Assembly (NCBI GenBank): GCA_046349775.1 | Contig: JAXMBS010000018.1 | Span: forward strand, 13,580 to 77,579 | Source: JAEUIG01 sp046349775 | Lineage (GTDB): Bacteria; Planctomycetota; Planctomycetia; Planctomycetales; Planctomycetaceae | Reading direction: 5' to 3' | DNA: 64,000 bases | Shown: positions 7,657 to 16,927 of the stretch, piece after piece | How positions within the stretch are numbered: position 1 is the first letter of the stretch | Layout: every line of letters begins with the position of its first letter | Position numbers and translations under genes: made by a program | The notes under the pieces: model-generated | What the model was told of the DNA's origin: nothing | The model's input: the letters and a program-made list of their open reading frames with translations, nothing else | Databases searched by the model: none

Positions 7657-9411
7657 ATGTCGCGATTGCGCAATTTCCGTCGTTGTTTGCCGTGTCTCGT
7701 CATCGGACTGGCGTGTTATGCGCTGGGACGGCTGCGCGATTCGCAACCTGTCAGCACCGCTGAATCCGCGTTGTCTTCATCAGCGGCTGCGGCGAGTGCG
7801 GTGACGCCGCCTGATTCCACGTCCAACGCTCCGCCGCTGTCGGGGATCCGCCGGTTCACGCAGCACTTCAATGAGCCGGATGGCGACATCGGCCCGTGGA
7901 GTTTTGGGCCGGCGGACAACATCCAGAGTTTTTCCACCAGTCGACATCCGGGACTGGCGACGATCTACGAGGCGGGGCGCGGAACGGACATCAAAGGCCT
8001 CCTCAAGGAGCCGATCAGGATCGGCGAGTTTGCCCTGCCGTGGGAGTTCCAGACGTCATTCGTACAGAGTTTCAATGCTCAGGCGGGAGTCGGCGCGAAG
8101 ACGCAAGTCAACTACGCCGTCGGACTGAATCTGGCGGTGACGTTCTCCGACCCGGCGACCTGGCCGAGCGACCGGCGTCAGCGACCGCCAGACACGCACG
8201 ATGTGCAATTGCTGGTCGTGCATCTGGGCTGCACGGGCGAGGCCGGCGTGGGATTGCCGCAGTACACGAGCGATCCGCATCCGGAGACATATCTCGTGTG
8301 GGGGCGCGGCGACCTTGGGAATACGGCTCTGGGGGACTGGAAGATTCCCTACGTCTGGATCGGCGATGGAGCGAAGTACGCCGGGCCGGCGAGCCCGCAA
8401 CTCTTCTTTCGCAGCGTGGTGGCGAGTCCGACGAACGTGAGCGTCGGGATCAAGTTCGATGCCTCGCATGGCTGGAACATGCGGAACATCGACTGCACGA
8501 AGTTCGGCAAGATCACCGGCATCTGGGAGATCGGCCCGATCATCTCCGCCGATCGCTGGATTCCCGATGTCCTCTGCCGTTCGCTGCCGCAGCTTAAAGG
8601 ACCGCATCCGTTGCAGCTCGGCCACGGTGATTTCAAGAACTACCGCGAAATCTGGACGTCGGTCGGCGCGCCCGACCCCGAGCCGCCGAATCCGCTGTAC
8701 GAGTATTACGTCGATTACTGTGCATTCTTCGGCGCGCCGCCGCGGCCGTTTGTCGAGTTCTCGGATGAGTTCGACATTCTGGGCTACATGGGGCAGTGGC
8801 AGATTCAGGAACAGTCGACGCTGGCGGACACGCACTCGCATCCGGGCCAACTGATGCTGAAATTCCTCGGGCCGGGACTGGGGACGGGCTTCGGGCCCGC
8901 CGGCGGGTCGTCGCTGGATCTGAAGAATTATCCGCCGCCGTGGGAAATCGAAATCTGCTTCACCGCGCCGGACGACATGATCCCGTGGAATTTCTGGATG
9001 AACTTCATCGTGGTGGACGCGGACGGCCAGCAGCGCGGCGGATGGACGCCCGGGATCGAAAACTTTCCGAAGGAACGCCGGCACAAGCTGTACGGCAACT
9101 CCACGCTCAAGCTGGAGTTCGAGCAGGAGATTCCGGAGTCGATCCTGGCGCACAAGCCGCTGCGGATGCTGATCCAGTGCGTGGACCGGAAGCATGTGCG
9201 GCTTGGATTCAAAGGGCCCGATACCGAGCCGTGGTGCCTGTCGCAGGTGTGTGATGCCTCACAGGTTCTGGGAAAGGAACTGGGACGGTTCGACATGCAT
9301 TGCTGGAGTTCGGCCACCGGCGAAATGTATGGTGCTCCGCCGGGGGGCCCCATGTATCAGAAGTTTCTCATTGACTACATCCGCTACCGCGACCGTCTGA
9401 CGGTGCCGTAG
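7657..9411 (+). CDS. secreted or anchored hypothetical protein (584 aa), two tandem beta-rich domains
   Basis: ATG 7657 follows a GGGGGCGAG purine stretch. Residues 9-25 are hydrophobic (CLPCLVIGLACYALGRL), then comes a Ser/Ala/Pro-rich linker to about residue 65. Two related-looking domains follow, each opening with an F-x-x-x-F-x-E phrase (RRFTQHFNEPDGDIGPWSF near 66 and FVEFSDEFDILGYMGQW near 366), and each is rich in Trp and Gly like concanavalin-type jelly rolls. A phrase of matching type, WEFQTSF and WEIEICF, appears in both, which suggests an internal duplication. No catalytic motif was recognised. It stands alone upstream of the RND efflux operon and is probably a cell-surface or periplasmic binding protein; the function is unknown. 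Confidence 0.7.
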   Translation: MSRLRNFRRCLPCLVIGLACYALGRLRDSQPVSTAESALSSSAAAASAVTPPDSTSNAPPLSGIRRFTQHFNEPDGDIGPWSFGPADNIQSFSTSRHPGLATIYEAGRGTDIKGLLKEPIRIGEFALPWEFQTSFVQSFNAQAGVGAKTQVNYAVGLNLAVTFSDPATWPSDRRQRPPDTHDVQLLVVHLGCTGEAGVGLPQYTSDPHPETYLVWGRGDLGNTALGDWKIPYVWIGDGAKYAGPASPQLFFRSVVASPTNVSVGIKFDASHGWNMRNIDCTKFGKITGIWEIGPIISADRWIPDVLCRSLPQLKGPHPLQLGHGDFKNYREIWTSVGAPDPEPPNPLYEYYVDYCAFFGAPPRPFVEFSDEFDILGYMGQWQIQEQSTLADTHSHPGQLMLKFLGPGLGTGFGPAGGSSLDLKNYPPPWEIEICFTAPDDMIPWNFWMNFIVVDADGQQRGGWTPGIENFPKERRHKLYGNSTLKLEFEQEIPESILAHKPLRMLIQCVDRKHVRLGFKGPDTEPWCLSQVCDASQVLGKELGRFDMHCWSSATGEMYGAPPGGPMYQKFLIDYIRYRDRLTVP

Positions 9412-9656
9412 TCGCAACCGCTGTTGCGGAAACCGAACCGGGCTGGGCTCCACAGTCTTGAGTTCCGACTTCGCGAGCAACTTTTCTGCGGTAGGCTGTT
9501 TGGACGCGGCGACGAGCCAGCGTCCAGGGATACACGACACCGGATGATCGCGCGATTCCTATGCATTGGTTGACGATCGCGCCGACGTGCGGCGACAATT
9601 CGTCCGGTCGCGTTCACTTCGTCACCTCTGTGCCAACGCACCGGCCGAGTTTTCCT

Positions 9657-10886
9657 ATGCAAATCCCACTGACACGCTCCTCACTCGCGTTATTGCCGTG
9701 CCTCTGGCTGCCAGTCGTTGCCGGATGTGCGCCGGCGGCCGCGGAACCGAAGGCAGAGCCGCCCAAGGTCACCGTTGCGCATCCCGAGACGCGCTCGCTC
9801 GTCGACTACGACGAATACAACGGCTGGACCGACGCGTCGGCGACCGTCGAAGTGCGGGCCCGCGTGCGCGGGCATATCGACAAAGTCGACTTCGCCGACG
9901 GTCAGTTCGTCAAAGCCGGAGACCTGTTGTTTGAGCTCGACCCGCGGCCGTTTCAGTCGGACATTGACCGTGCCCAGGAACAGGTTTTGATCGCCGAAGC
10001 TCAACAGGAAGCAGCACTGAAGGAAGAAGAGCGACAACAGGGCCTGTTCGAGAAGAAGGCCGGCACGAAGAGCGATCTGGACCGCGCCATTGCTCAACGC
10101 AAGACCTGGGATTCGCAGATCAGTTCGGCGAAGGAAGAGGTCAAGCGCCGCGAGCTCGACCTCACCTACGCCCGGGTCACCGCACCCATCAGCGGGAAAG
10201 TCAGCCGCGCCATGCTGACGGCGGGGAACCTCGTGAATGCCGGCGGCAGTGATCCTCTGTTGACAACCATCGTGGCGGTCGACCCGATCTGGGTGTACTT
10301 CTCCGTGGATGAACGCGCTCTGCTCGAGTACCGCCAGCAGAACCGACCCGGCTCCGCGACGGCTGGCGAAGGGAATCCCCTGAAGGAGTCGCAGGTCCCG
10401 TTCGAGTTCCGGCTCGAAACAGAGGAGGGCTTTCCCAACAAGGGGACTCTCGACTTTGCCGATAACCGCATCGATCCGCAGACCGGCACCATCGAAGTGC
10501 GCGGCGAGTCCCCGAATCCGACCGGCCGATTTCTGCCGGGGAGCCGCGTGCGCGTACGGGTGCCGGTCAGCAGCGAGTACTCCGCGATGCTCGTTCCCGA
10601 CTCGGCAATCCTCAGCGATCAGGATAAGAAATACGTGCTGGGTCTGAACGCTGAAAACGTCGTCGTCCGCCGCGATATCAAGCCCGGCCGGCTGCTCGAC
10701 GACGGCATGCGCGTCATTCTCCCCGGCCCAAAGCCCGAGGAAGCCATTTCTGCAGACGACTGGATCATTGTCCTTGGCCTGCAGCGGGCGCGCATCAACT
10801 ACCCGGTGCAGCCGATGGATGCGAACGGAGAACCAACAGGGAGTACGAAGAGTGAGAACAGGAGCAACAGTGCGAAAAGTCAGTGA
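9657..10886 (+). CDS. RND efflux periplasmic adaptor (HlyD/AcrA family), lipoprotein
   Basis: The 409-residue product is a membrane-fusion protein linking an RND pump to an outer-membrane channel. Start ATG 9657 gives a lipoprotein signal with lipobox VVAGC. The biotinyl-lipoyl half VRARVRGHIDKVDFADGQFV KAGDLLFELDPRPF near residue 60 is followed by a helical hairpin (about 95-165), the second lipoyl half (VTAPISGKVSRAMLTAGNLV) and the beta-barrel region. The protein ends in a low-complexity tail (TGSTKSENRSNSAKSQ) that is encoded by the left part of an intergenic repeat, so the natural C-terminus was probably shorter. It is 58 bases upstream of the pump gene and surely forms an operon with it; no TolC gene is present. 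Confidence 0.93.
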   Translation: MQIPLTRSSLALLPCLWLPVVAGCAPAAAEPKAEPPKVTVAHPETRSLVDYDEYNGWTDASATVEVRARVRGHIDKVDFADGQFVKAGDLLFELDPRPFQSDIDRAQEQVLIAEAQQEAALKEEERQQGLFEKKAGTKSDLDRAIAQRKTWDSQISSAKEEVKRRELDLTYARVTAPISGKVSRAMLTAGNLVNAGGSDPLLTTIVAVDPIWVYFSVDERALLEYRQQNRPGSATAGEGNPLKESQVPFEFRLETEEGFPNKGTLDFADNRIDPQTGTIEVRGESPNPTGRFLPGSRVRVRVPVSSEYSAMLVPDSAILSDQDKKYVLGLNAENVVVRRDIKPGRLLDDGMRVILPGPKPEEAISADDWIIVLGLQRARINYPVQPMDANGEPTGSTKSENRSNSAKSQ

Positions 10887-10919
10887 CGCTTTCTGACTTT
10901 TCATACTTTTCGCACTGTT
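10866..10919. repeat. dyad repeat AACAGTGCGAAAAGT, overlapping the adaptor stop codon
   Basis: A perfect 15-bp inverted repeat (10866-10880 and 10905-10919) plus an alternative 10-bp stem GAAAAGTCAG/CTGACTTTTC (10874-10883 and 10893-10902). The adaptor stop (10884-10886) lies inside. A sister copy is at 39371-39431. Confidence 0.75.
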
Positions 10920-10944
10920 CGTACTTTTTCACCCCCACTTGCCC

Positions 10945-13900
10945 ATGATCTCCCACTTCTTTATCGACCGGCCGATCTTCGCCTCCGTGCTGTCGATCGT
11001 GATCGTGATCGTCGGGACAGTGGCGCTGTCGCAATTGCCGATCGCGCAATACCCGGAGGTCGCTCCGCCGACCGTGCAGGTGACGGCCACTTATCCGGGC
11101 GCCAATGCCATGACGGTCGCGGAGACCGTCGCGACGCCGATCGAGTTGGAGATCAACGGCGTCGAGCGGATGCTGTACATGGGCTCGAAGTGCACGAACG
11201 ACGGTCAGATGAACCTGGACGTGACGTTCGAGCTCGGAACCAATCTTGATACGGCCCAGGTGCTGGTGCAGAACCGCGTCGCCGTCGCACAGGCCAAGTT
11301 GCCGGAAGAGGTGAAGCGAATCGGGGTGACGACGAAGAAGAAGTCGCCGAGCATCCTGATGTGCGTCAATCTCGTGTCGCCGGACAAGCGCTACGATCAG
11401 TTGTACCTGAGCAATTTCGCGGCCTTGAGTGTGAAGGACGAGCTTGCCCGCATCCGGGGCGTGGGAGACGTGGCCTTCCTTGGGCCGCGCGACTACAGCA
11501 TGCGGATCTGGGTTGATCCCAACAAGCTGGCGGCCCGCGAAATGACCGTTGGCGACGTGATCCGCGCGATCAACGAACAGAACGTCCAGGTCGCGGCCGG
11601 TCGTCTCGGCGCGCCGCCGATTCCGCAGGGCGCCAATGTCCCGTTTCAGGTGCCGATCAACACGCAGGGACGGCTCACAACCGTCGAGCAGTTTGAGCAG
11701 ATCGTCATCAAGACGGGTGAAAAGGGACAGCTCGTCTATCTCAAGGACGTTGTGCGCGATCCGACGTTCGACGAGCGTGGGCAGCATCTGACGAAAGGCG
11801 TCGAACTCGGCGCGAAGAATTACGACGTCAACAGCTATCTCGACGGCGAGCCGAGCGTCACATTGGCGGTGTTCCAACTCCCCGGATCGAACGCCCTCGA
11901 AACCGCAGCGGCGATCCGCGAGAAGATGGACCAGCTTAAGGCCGGGTTCCCCGAAGGCATCGAACACCGCATCGAGTATGACACAACAGTCTTTGTGCAG
12001 GAGTCGATCGCCAGCGTCTATCACACGCTGATCGAGGCGTTCGTGCTGGTGTTCATCGTGGTGCTCGTGTTCCTGCAGAACTGGCGAGCGACGATCATCC
12101 CGATGGTGGCCGTTCCCGTCGCTCTGATCGGCACGTTCGCGGCGATGTCGGCACTCGGGTTCTCGCTCAACAACCTGTCGCTGTTTGGCCTGGTGCTGGC
12201 GATCGGGATCGTCGTCGACGATGCGATCGTGGTGGTCGAGAACGTCGAGCGCTGGCTGGCTCAAGGGATGTCGCCGCGCGACGCCAGTCGGAAGGCGATG
12301 GAGGAAGTGACCGCGCCGGTCATCGCAATTTCGCTCGTCTTGTGCGCGGTCTTTGTCCCGACCGCCTTTATGGCCGGCATCAGCGGGCAGTTCTACAAGC
12401 AGTTCGCCCTGACCATCGCCGCCTCGACGGCAATCTCGGCGTTCAACTCGCTGACGCTCAGCCCCGCGCTGTGCGCGCTGCTGCTGAAGCCGCACGCACA
12501 TGGCGGCCACGGTCACGCCGAAGCGCTCCCGCGACTGGGGATCGTGATTATTGGTGCGCTCGCGGCGAATACGTTCCTCCTTGGACCGATCGCCCGGATG
12601 CTGGGCTATGACGCGGGCGGACACGGGCACGGCGCGGCGCACGGCGTTGGACAACCCGCTCCGTGGTGGCTGACTCCTCTGGTGCTGGCCGTGGGCGCCA
12701 TTGCCGGCTGGCTGCTCAGCAAACTCGTCAATCTGGCGCTGGGTCTGTTCTTCAAGGCGTTCAACAAGTCGTTCGACGTGTCGATCGCCGGTTACGGCGG
12801 TGTCGTGAAGCTGTTCCTGCGGACATGCATCATCGTGCTGCTGATCTATGCGGGATTGATGGGACTGACGGTCTACACGCTTGCCAAGGTCCCGCAAGGA
12901 TTCATTCCCGAACAGGACAAGGGTTATCTCGTCGTCAATGCGCAGCTGCCGGACGGAGCCAGCCTCGATCGCACCGACACTTTGATCCGCGAACTGAGCA
13001 AGGTCATTCGCGAGACAGAGGGGGTGGCACACACGATCGACCTGCCGGGGTACTCGACGATCCTCAGCACGAACATCAGCAACGCGGGCGGGATGTTCGT
13101 CATTCTCGCCCCGTTCGAAGAACGTTCCGGCAAACCGGAACTCGGTGCACCGGCGATCATCCGCACGCTGCGGCAGAAGTTTCAGCAGTTTCAGCAGGCA
13201 CAGATTGCGATCTTCGGTGCGCCGCCGGTGGAAGGACTCGGCAGCACGGGGGGATTCAAGCTGCAGGTACAGGATCGGCGCGGCGCGGGACTCCGCGCAC
13301 TGCAGGGGGGCGTGCAGAATCTCGCCGAACAGTCGCTGGCCGAGCACCGCAGTCAGTTCAGCGGCATGTTCAGCACGTTCAGTGTGACGCAGCCGCAGAT
13401 CTTCGTCCAAATTGATCGCGAGAAAGCGAAAGCCGAAGGCGTATCACTCATCGACATTCATCAGACGCTGCAGGCGTACCTCGGCTCCGCCTACGTCAAC
13501 GACTTCTCGTTCCAGAACCGCAACTGGCAGGTCAACGTTCAGGCCGATCCGCAGTTCCGGATGCAACAGTCGGACATCGGCAAGCTCGAAGTCCGCAACG
13601 TCGGCGGCAAGCGTGTGCCGCTGCAGACACTGATCAAAATCAAGAACACCACCGGCCCCGCGATCGTCAATCGCTACAAGCTGTATCCGTCCGCCGAGCT
13701 CAGCGGCAGCCCGCTGCCGGGGGTGAGCAGCGGACAGGTCGTGAGCATCATGGATGCCATGGGGGCGACTGCGCTTCCCAGCACCCTCGGATTCGAATGG
13801 ACCGAGCTGACCTACCAGCAGATTCTGGCGTCGCAGGACCTGCTGACGAAGCTCGTATTCCCGCTGGCAGTGGTATTCGTGTTCCTCGTGCTGTCCGCGC

Positions 13901-14451
13901 AATACGAAAGCTGGTCGCTGCCGCTGGCAATTCTCCTTATCGTGCCGATGTGCATCCTCGCGGCACTGGTCGGAGTTGTCATCACGCACCTCGACAACAA
14001 TATCTTTGTGCAGATCGGGCTGGTGGTGCTCGTCGGGCTGGCGGCGAAGAACGCCATTCTCATCGTCGAGTTCGCCAAGCAGCTCGAAGATGAAGGCAAG
14101 CCGCGCTTCGAGGCGACTGTCGAAGCCTGCAAGCTGCGACTGCGGCCGATCCTGATGACGTCGTTTGCGTTCATCCTGGGGGTTGTGCCGCTGGTGCTGG
14201 CGAAGGGGGCCGGCTTCGAGATGCGCTCCACACTGGGAATTGCGGTCTTCAGCGGCATGCTGGGGGTGACGATCTTCGGTGTGTTCTTTACGCCGGTCTT
14301 TTACTACGTGATCCGGTGGTTGACGGCGCGAAAGAAGCCGGAACAGCCGCAGGCGAAAACTCCGGAAGCGCATGCGATCGACAGCGCATCCCTGAAGGGG
14401 GAGAACGGTCATCCTGGCCCACCGGGGTTGATTTCGAACCCGACTGCGTGA
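10945..14451 (+). CDS. RND multidrug efflux pump (HAE-1 family) with a His-rich extra membrane insertion
   Basis: A 1168-residue inner-membrane proton antiporter of the AcrB class; start ATG 10945 gives the canonical MISHFFIDRPIFASVLSI. The family phrases PIAQYPEVAPP, YDTT with VFIVVLVFLQNWRATIIP, and GIVVDDAIVVVENVER (TM4, with the proton-relay Asp pair) are present, as is the C-terminal repeat VLVGLAAKNAILIVEFA. It is about 120 residues longer than AcrB. The excess lies between TM6 (LTLSPALCALLLKP) and FFKAFNKSFD: residues about 516-600 contain HAHGGHGHAE, a hydrophobic segment, GGHGHGAAHG and another hydrophobic segment. That would add two membrane helices joined by His-rich loops. It follows its adaptor gene in the same operon. 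Confidence 0.93.
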   Translation: MISHFFIDRPIFASVLSIVIVIVGTVALSQLPIAQYPEVAPPTVQVTATYPGANAMTVAETVATPIELEINGVERMLYMGSKCTNDGQMNLDVTFELGTNLDTAQVLVQNRVAVAQAKLPEEVKRIGVTTKKKSPSILMCVNLVSPDKRYDQLYLSNFAALSVKDELARIRGVGDVAFLGPRDYSMRIWVDPNKLAAREMTVGDVIRAINEQNVQVAAGRLGAPPIPQGANVPFQVPINTQGRLTTVEQFEQIVIKTGEKGQLVYLKDVVRDPTFDERGQHLTKGVELGAKNYDVNSYLDGEPSVTLAVFQLPGSNALETAAAIREKMDQLKAGFPEGIEHRIEYDTTVFVQESIASVYHTLIEAFVLVFIVVLVFLQNWRATIIPMVAVPVALIGTFAAMSALGFSLNNLSLFGLVLAIGIVVDDAIVVVENVERWLAQGMSPRDASRKAMEEVTAPVIAISLVLCAVFVPTAFMAGISGQFYKQFALTIAASTAISAFNSLTLSPALCALLLKPHAHGGHGHAEALPRLGIVIIGALAANTFLLGPIARMLGYDAGGHGHGAAHGVGQPAPWWLTPLVLAVGAIAGWLLSKLVNLALGLFFKAFNKSFDVSIAGYGGVVKLFLRTCIIVLLIYAGLMGLTVYTLAKVPQGFIPEQDKGYLVVNAQLPDGASLDRTDTLIRELSKVIRETEGVAHTIDLPGYSTILSTNISNAGGMFVILAPFEERSGKPELGAPAIIRTLRQKFQQFQQAQIAIFGAPPVEGLGSTGGFKLQVQDRRGAGLRALQGGVQNLAEQSLAEHRSQFSGMFSTFSVTQPQIFVQIDREKAKAEGVSLIDIHQTLQAYLGSAYVNDFSFQNRNWQVNVQADPQFRMQQSDIGKLEVRNVGGKRVPLQTLIKIKNTTGPAIVNRYKLYPSAELSGSPLPGVSSGQVVSIMDAMGATALPSTLGFEWTELTYQQILASQDLLTKLVFPLAVVFVFLVLSAQYESWSLPLAILLIVPMCILAALVGVVITHLDNNIFVQIGLVVLVGLAAKNAILIVEFAKQLEDEGKPRFEATVEACKLRLRPILMTSFAFILGVVPLVLAKGAGFEMRSTLGIAVFSGMLGVTIFGVFFTPVFYYVIRWLTARKKPEQPQAKTPEAHAIDSASLKGENGHPGPPGLISNPTA

Positions 14452-14641
14452 AGCGGCCGACTGTGCTGGGCGCGGGCGCGCCGATTTGTCACACCTCGAA
14501 TTCTCCGACGACAGCAATTTCACCAGATCACTGTCAGCGGAGACTGTGAGAGGAGGACTTCAGGTTCTGGATCGGAATTTGCGTGGGACGCGTTTGACGG
14601 AGCAACCGCCGAGGACCCTCGTGTGGTCGGCAGGAGGCAAC

Positions 14642-14851
14642 ATGAAGGTATCTGTGATACAGCAAAGTGTGTGTCTGTTCGCCGATCGAAGTTCGCAGCG
14701 CTGGATTGTCCGCGATCCGGACGGCCAGTTCTGGGTCGTGCCGACGGGGAACGATGGCTGGCAGCAGCGCGAACCACTCGATCCGAACGATGATCTTGAA
14801 CTGGAGCCGGTTCCGGGGCATTATCGGTATCTCTTCAATCTTCCTTTCTGA
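14642..14851 (+). CDS. small conserved-looking hypothetical protein (69 aa)
   Basis: ATG 14642 is preceded by AGGAGG (14632-14637), four bases away, and the product MKVSVIQQSVCLFADRSSQR continues to a C-terminus VPGHYRYLFNLPF. It is acidic and compact, with no signal peptide or membrane segment. A longer in-frame read back to 14486 lacks a ribosome site and looks non-coding. I believe similar short proteins are widespread in planctomycetes, without known function, but could not check. It stands between the efflux operon and the glucosidase gene. Confidence 0.7.
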   Translation: MKVSVIQQSVCLFADRSSQRWIVRDPDGQFWVVPTGNDGWQQREPLDPNDDLELEPVPGHYRYLFNLPF

Positions 14852-15040
14852 GTGCGGCTGCCATGGTCGCCCGTGGGTCGGAACGCACGTTCCGGCTGCC
14901 TGTCCTTTCTCGATCGACGCCGACGTCAGGTCGGTGGTCGTCAAATCGCTGTTCCTGTACTCCTGGTGGTGCCGCTGGTCCTGCGCTGCGCGCGATCAAC
15001 TCGAACGGCAGCATTCCATCTTGTTTGATGCGAGGACTCC

Positions 15041-16927
15041 ATGTCCGCTGAACAACTTCGTCTGCAGGAATGCCGTGATCAGGCTGTCCCCTGGAAGCAG
15101 TGGGGGCCATACCTCAGCGAGCGGCAGTGGGGCACGGTCCGTGAGGATTACAGCGAGGGTGGGAACGCCTGGGACTACTTCACGCACGATCAGGCACGAT
15201 CGCGCGCGTATCGTTGGGGGGAAGACGGGCTGGCCGGAATCTCGGACGACAGGCAGCAGCTGTGCTTCGCACTGGCCCTGTGGAACGGCGCCGATCCGAT
15301 TCTCAAAGAGCGCCTGTTCGGCCTCACCAACAGCGAGAGCAATCACGGCGAGGATGTGAAGGAGTACTACTACTACCTCGACTCCACGCCGACGCATTCG
15401 TACATGAAGTACCTGTACAAGTATCCGCAGGCGCCGTTCCCGTACGAGCAGCTCGTGGAGACGAGCCGGAAGCGTTCGCGCCAGGAGATGGAGTACGAGC
15501 TGCTGGACACTGGTGTTTTCGACGAGGATCGGTACTTCGACGTGTTCGTCGAATACGCGAAGCAATCACCCGCAGACATCCTGATCCAGATCACGATTCA
15601 CAATCGCGGTCCCGGAGCGGCGGATCTGCACGTGCTGCCGACGCTATGGTTCCGCAACGAATGGTCTTGGGCGCAACCCGGTGATCGGCCCGTCCTGGAA
15701 CAGCTGACCGGATTTGGGAATCAGTCCGTTGTGCGCGCTGCGCACGCGCGGCTCGGTGAGCGCTATCTGTACTGCGACGGCGCACCGGAACTGCTGTTCA
15801 CGGAAAACGAGACCAATACGCAGCGGATTTTCGGCGTGCCGAACCGCACGCCATACGTGAAGGACGGCATCCACAACTTTGTCGTGCACGGTGACGCGGG
15901 AGCCGTCAACCCGCAGCGGACCGGGACGAAGGTCTCTGCCGACTATCGACTGACAATCGGGGCCGGGCAGAGCGAGACGCTGCGGCTGCGGCTCACGGAC
16001 GCAGCGCCGGCCTCGTTGCCGAAGCGCAACGGCCAGCCCGGTTCGTCATTCGGCGCGGGATTCGAGTCCGCATTCGCCGCCCGGCGCAAAGAATGCGATG
16101 AGTTCTACGCGTCGATCACGCCCAAATCGCTGACCGCCGATCAGGCGCTCGTCATGCGGCAGGCGCTGGCCGGGATGCTGTGGAGCAAGCAGTTCTATTT
16201 CTACGACGTCGACAAGTGGCTGGAGGAGCGCGGCTCCGACCCGTTCAAGCCGGGTCGAAAATGGTCGCCGCGCAACGACCAGTGGCACCACATGTACAAC
16301 GGCGATGTCATTTCGATGCCCGATAAATGGGAATATCCGTGGTATGCCGCGTGGGACCTCGCGTTTCACGTCATTGCGCTGACGCTCGTCGATCCCGATT
16401 TCGGCAAGCAGCAGCTCAAGCTGATGCTCCGCGAGCGGTACATGCATCCGAACGGACAGATTCCGGCCTACGAATGGAACTTCGGCGATGTCAATCCGCC
16501 GGTGCATGCGTGGGCGACGATCTTCACGTATCGCATGGCCAAGGGAGCGAACGACGAAGGGGACCGCGAGTGGCTCAAGAGCTGCTTCCAGAAGCTGCTC
16601 CTGAACTTCACCTGGTGGGTGAACCGCAAAGACCGGTTCGGCCGGAACGTGTTTGAGGGAGGGTTTCTCGGTCTCGACAACATCGGTGTGTTCGACCGCA
16701 GCGCGCCGCTGCCGACCGGCGGCTACCTGGAGCAAGCGGACGGCACGGCGTGGATGGCGCTGTTCTGCCAGAACATGCTCGATATCGCCGCCGAACTCGC
16801 GATGACCGATCCGGATTACGGGGACATGGCGCTGAAGTTCGTCGAGCACTACCTGTGGATCGCCTCCGCCATGGGACACCTCGGCGGCGACACGGGCATG
16901 TGGGACGAGGAGGACGGCTTCTACTAG
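15041..16927 (+). CDS. GH63/MGH1-type alpha-glucosidase, N-terminal 628 residues (frameshifted gene)
   Basis: This is the main part of a mannosyl-oligosaccharide glucosidase-like (GH63, MGH1 domain) protein. ATG 15041 has GAGGA five bases upstream. The N-terminal beta domain (residues about 1-340) is followed by the (alpha/alpha)6 barrel, with landmarks NDQWHHMYNGDVISMPDKW, WEYPWYAAWDLAFHVIAL (catalytic-acid region), HPNGQIPAYEWNFGDVNPP and the Glu-rich MWDEEDGFY at the end. The frame stops at TAG 16925-16927 exactly where homologues would continue with YDVLRLPDG. The missing 3' part is present downstream in other frames. As read here the product would lack its C-terminal catalytic half-barrel. 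The role would be glycogen, trehalose or oligosaccharide glucose release; cytosolic, as no signal peptide is seen. Confidence 0.85.
   Translation: MSAEQLRLQECRDQAVPWKQWGPYLSERQWGTVREDYSEGGNAWDYFTHDQARSRAYRWGEDGLAGISDDRQQLCFALALWNGADPILKERLFGLTNSESNHGEDVKEYYYYLDSTPTHSYMKYLYKYPQAPFPYEQLVETSRKRSRQEMEYELLDTGVFDEDRYFDVFVEYAKQSPADILIQITIHNRGPGAADLHVLPTLWFRNEWSWAQPGDRPVLEQLTGFGNQSVVRAAHARLGERYLYCDGAPELLFTENETNTQRIFGVPNRTPYVKDGIHNFVVHGDAGAVNPQRTGTKVSADYRLTIGAGQSETLRLRLTDAAPASLPKRNGQPGSSFGAGFESAFAARRKECDEFYASITPKSLTADQALVMRQALAGMLWSKQFYFYDVDKWLEERGSDPFKPGRKWSPRNDQWHHMYNGDVISMPDKWEYPWYAAWDLAFHVIALTLVDPDFGKQQLKLMLRERYMHPNGQIPAYEWNFGDVNPPVHAWATIFTYRMAKGANDEGDREWLKSCFQKLLLNFTWWVNRKDRFGRNVFEGGFLGLDNIGVFDRSAPLPTGGYLEQADGTAWMALFCQNMLDIAAELAMTDPDYGDMALKFVEHYLWIASAMGHLGGDTGMWDEEDGFY

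Noticed and set aside
8056..9195. 379-codon antisense frame over the orphan secreted protein
   Set aside because: Arg-rich shadow; sense strand has a ribosome site, signal segment and structured domains.
10795..13410. 871-codon open frame antisense to the RND pump
   Set aside because: Arg/His/Asp-rich shadow of a GC-rich gene; no ribosome site or domain, and the sense strand is an unmistakable pump.
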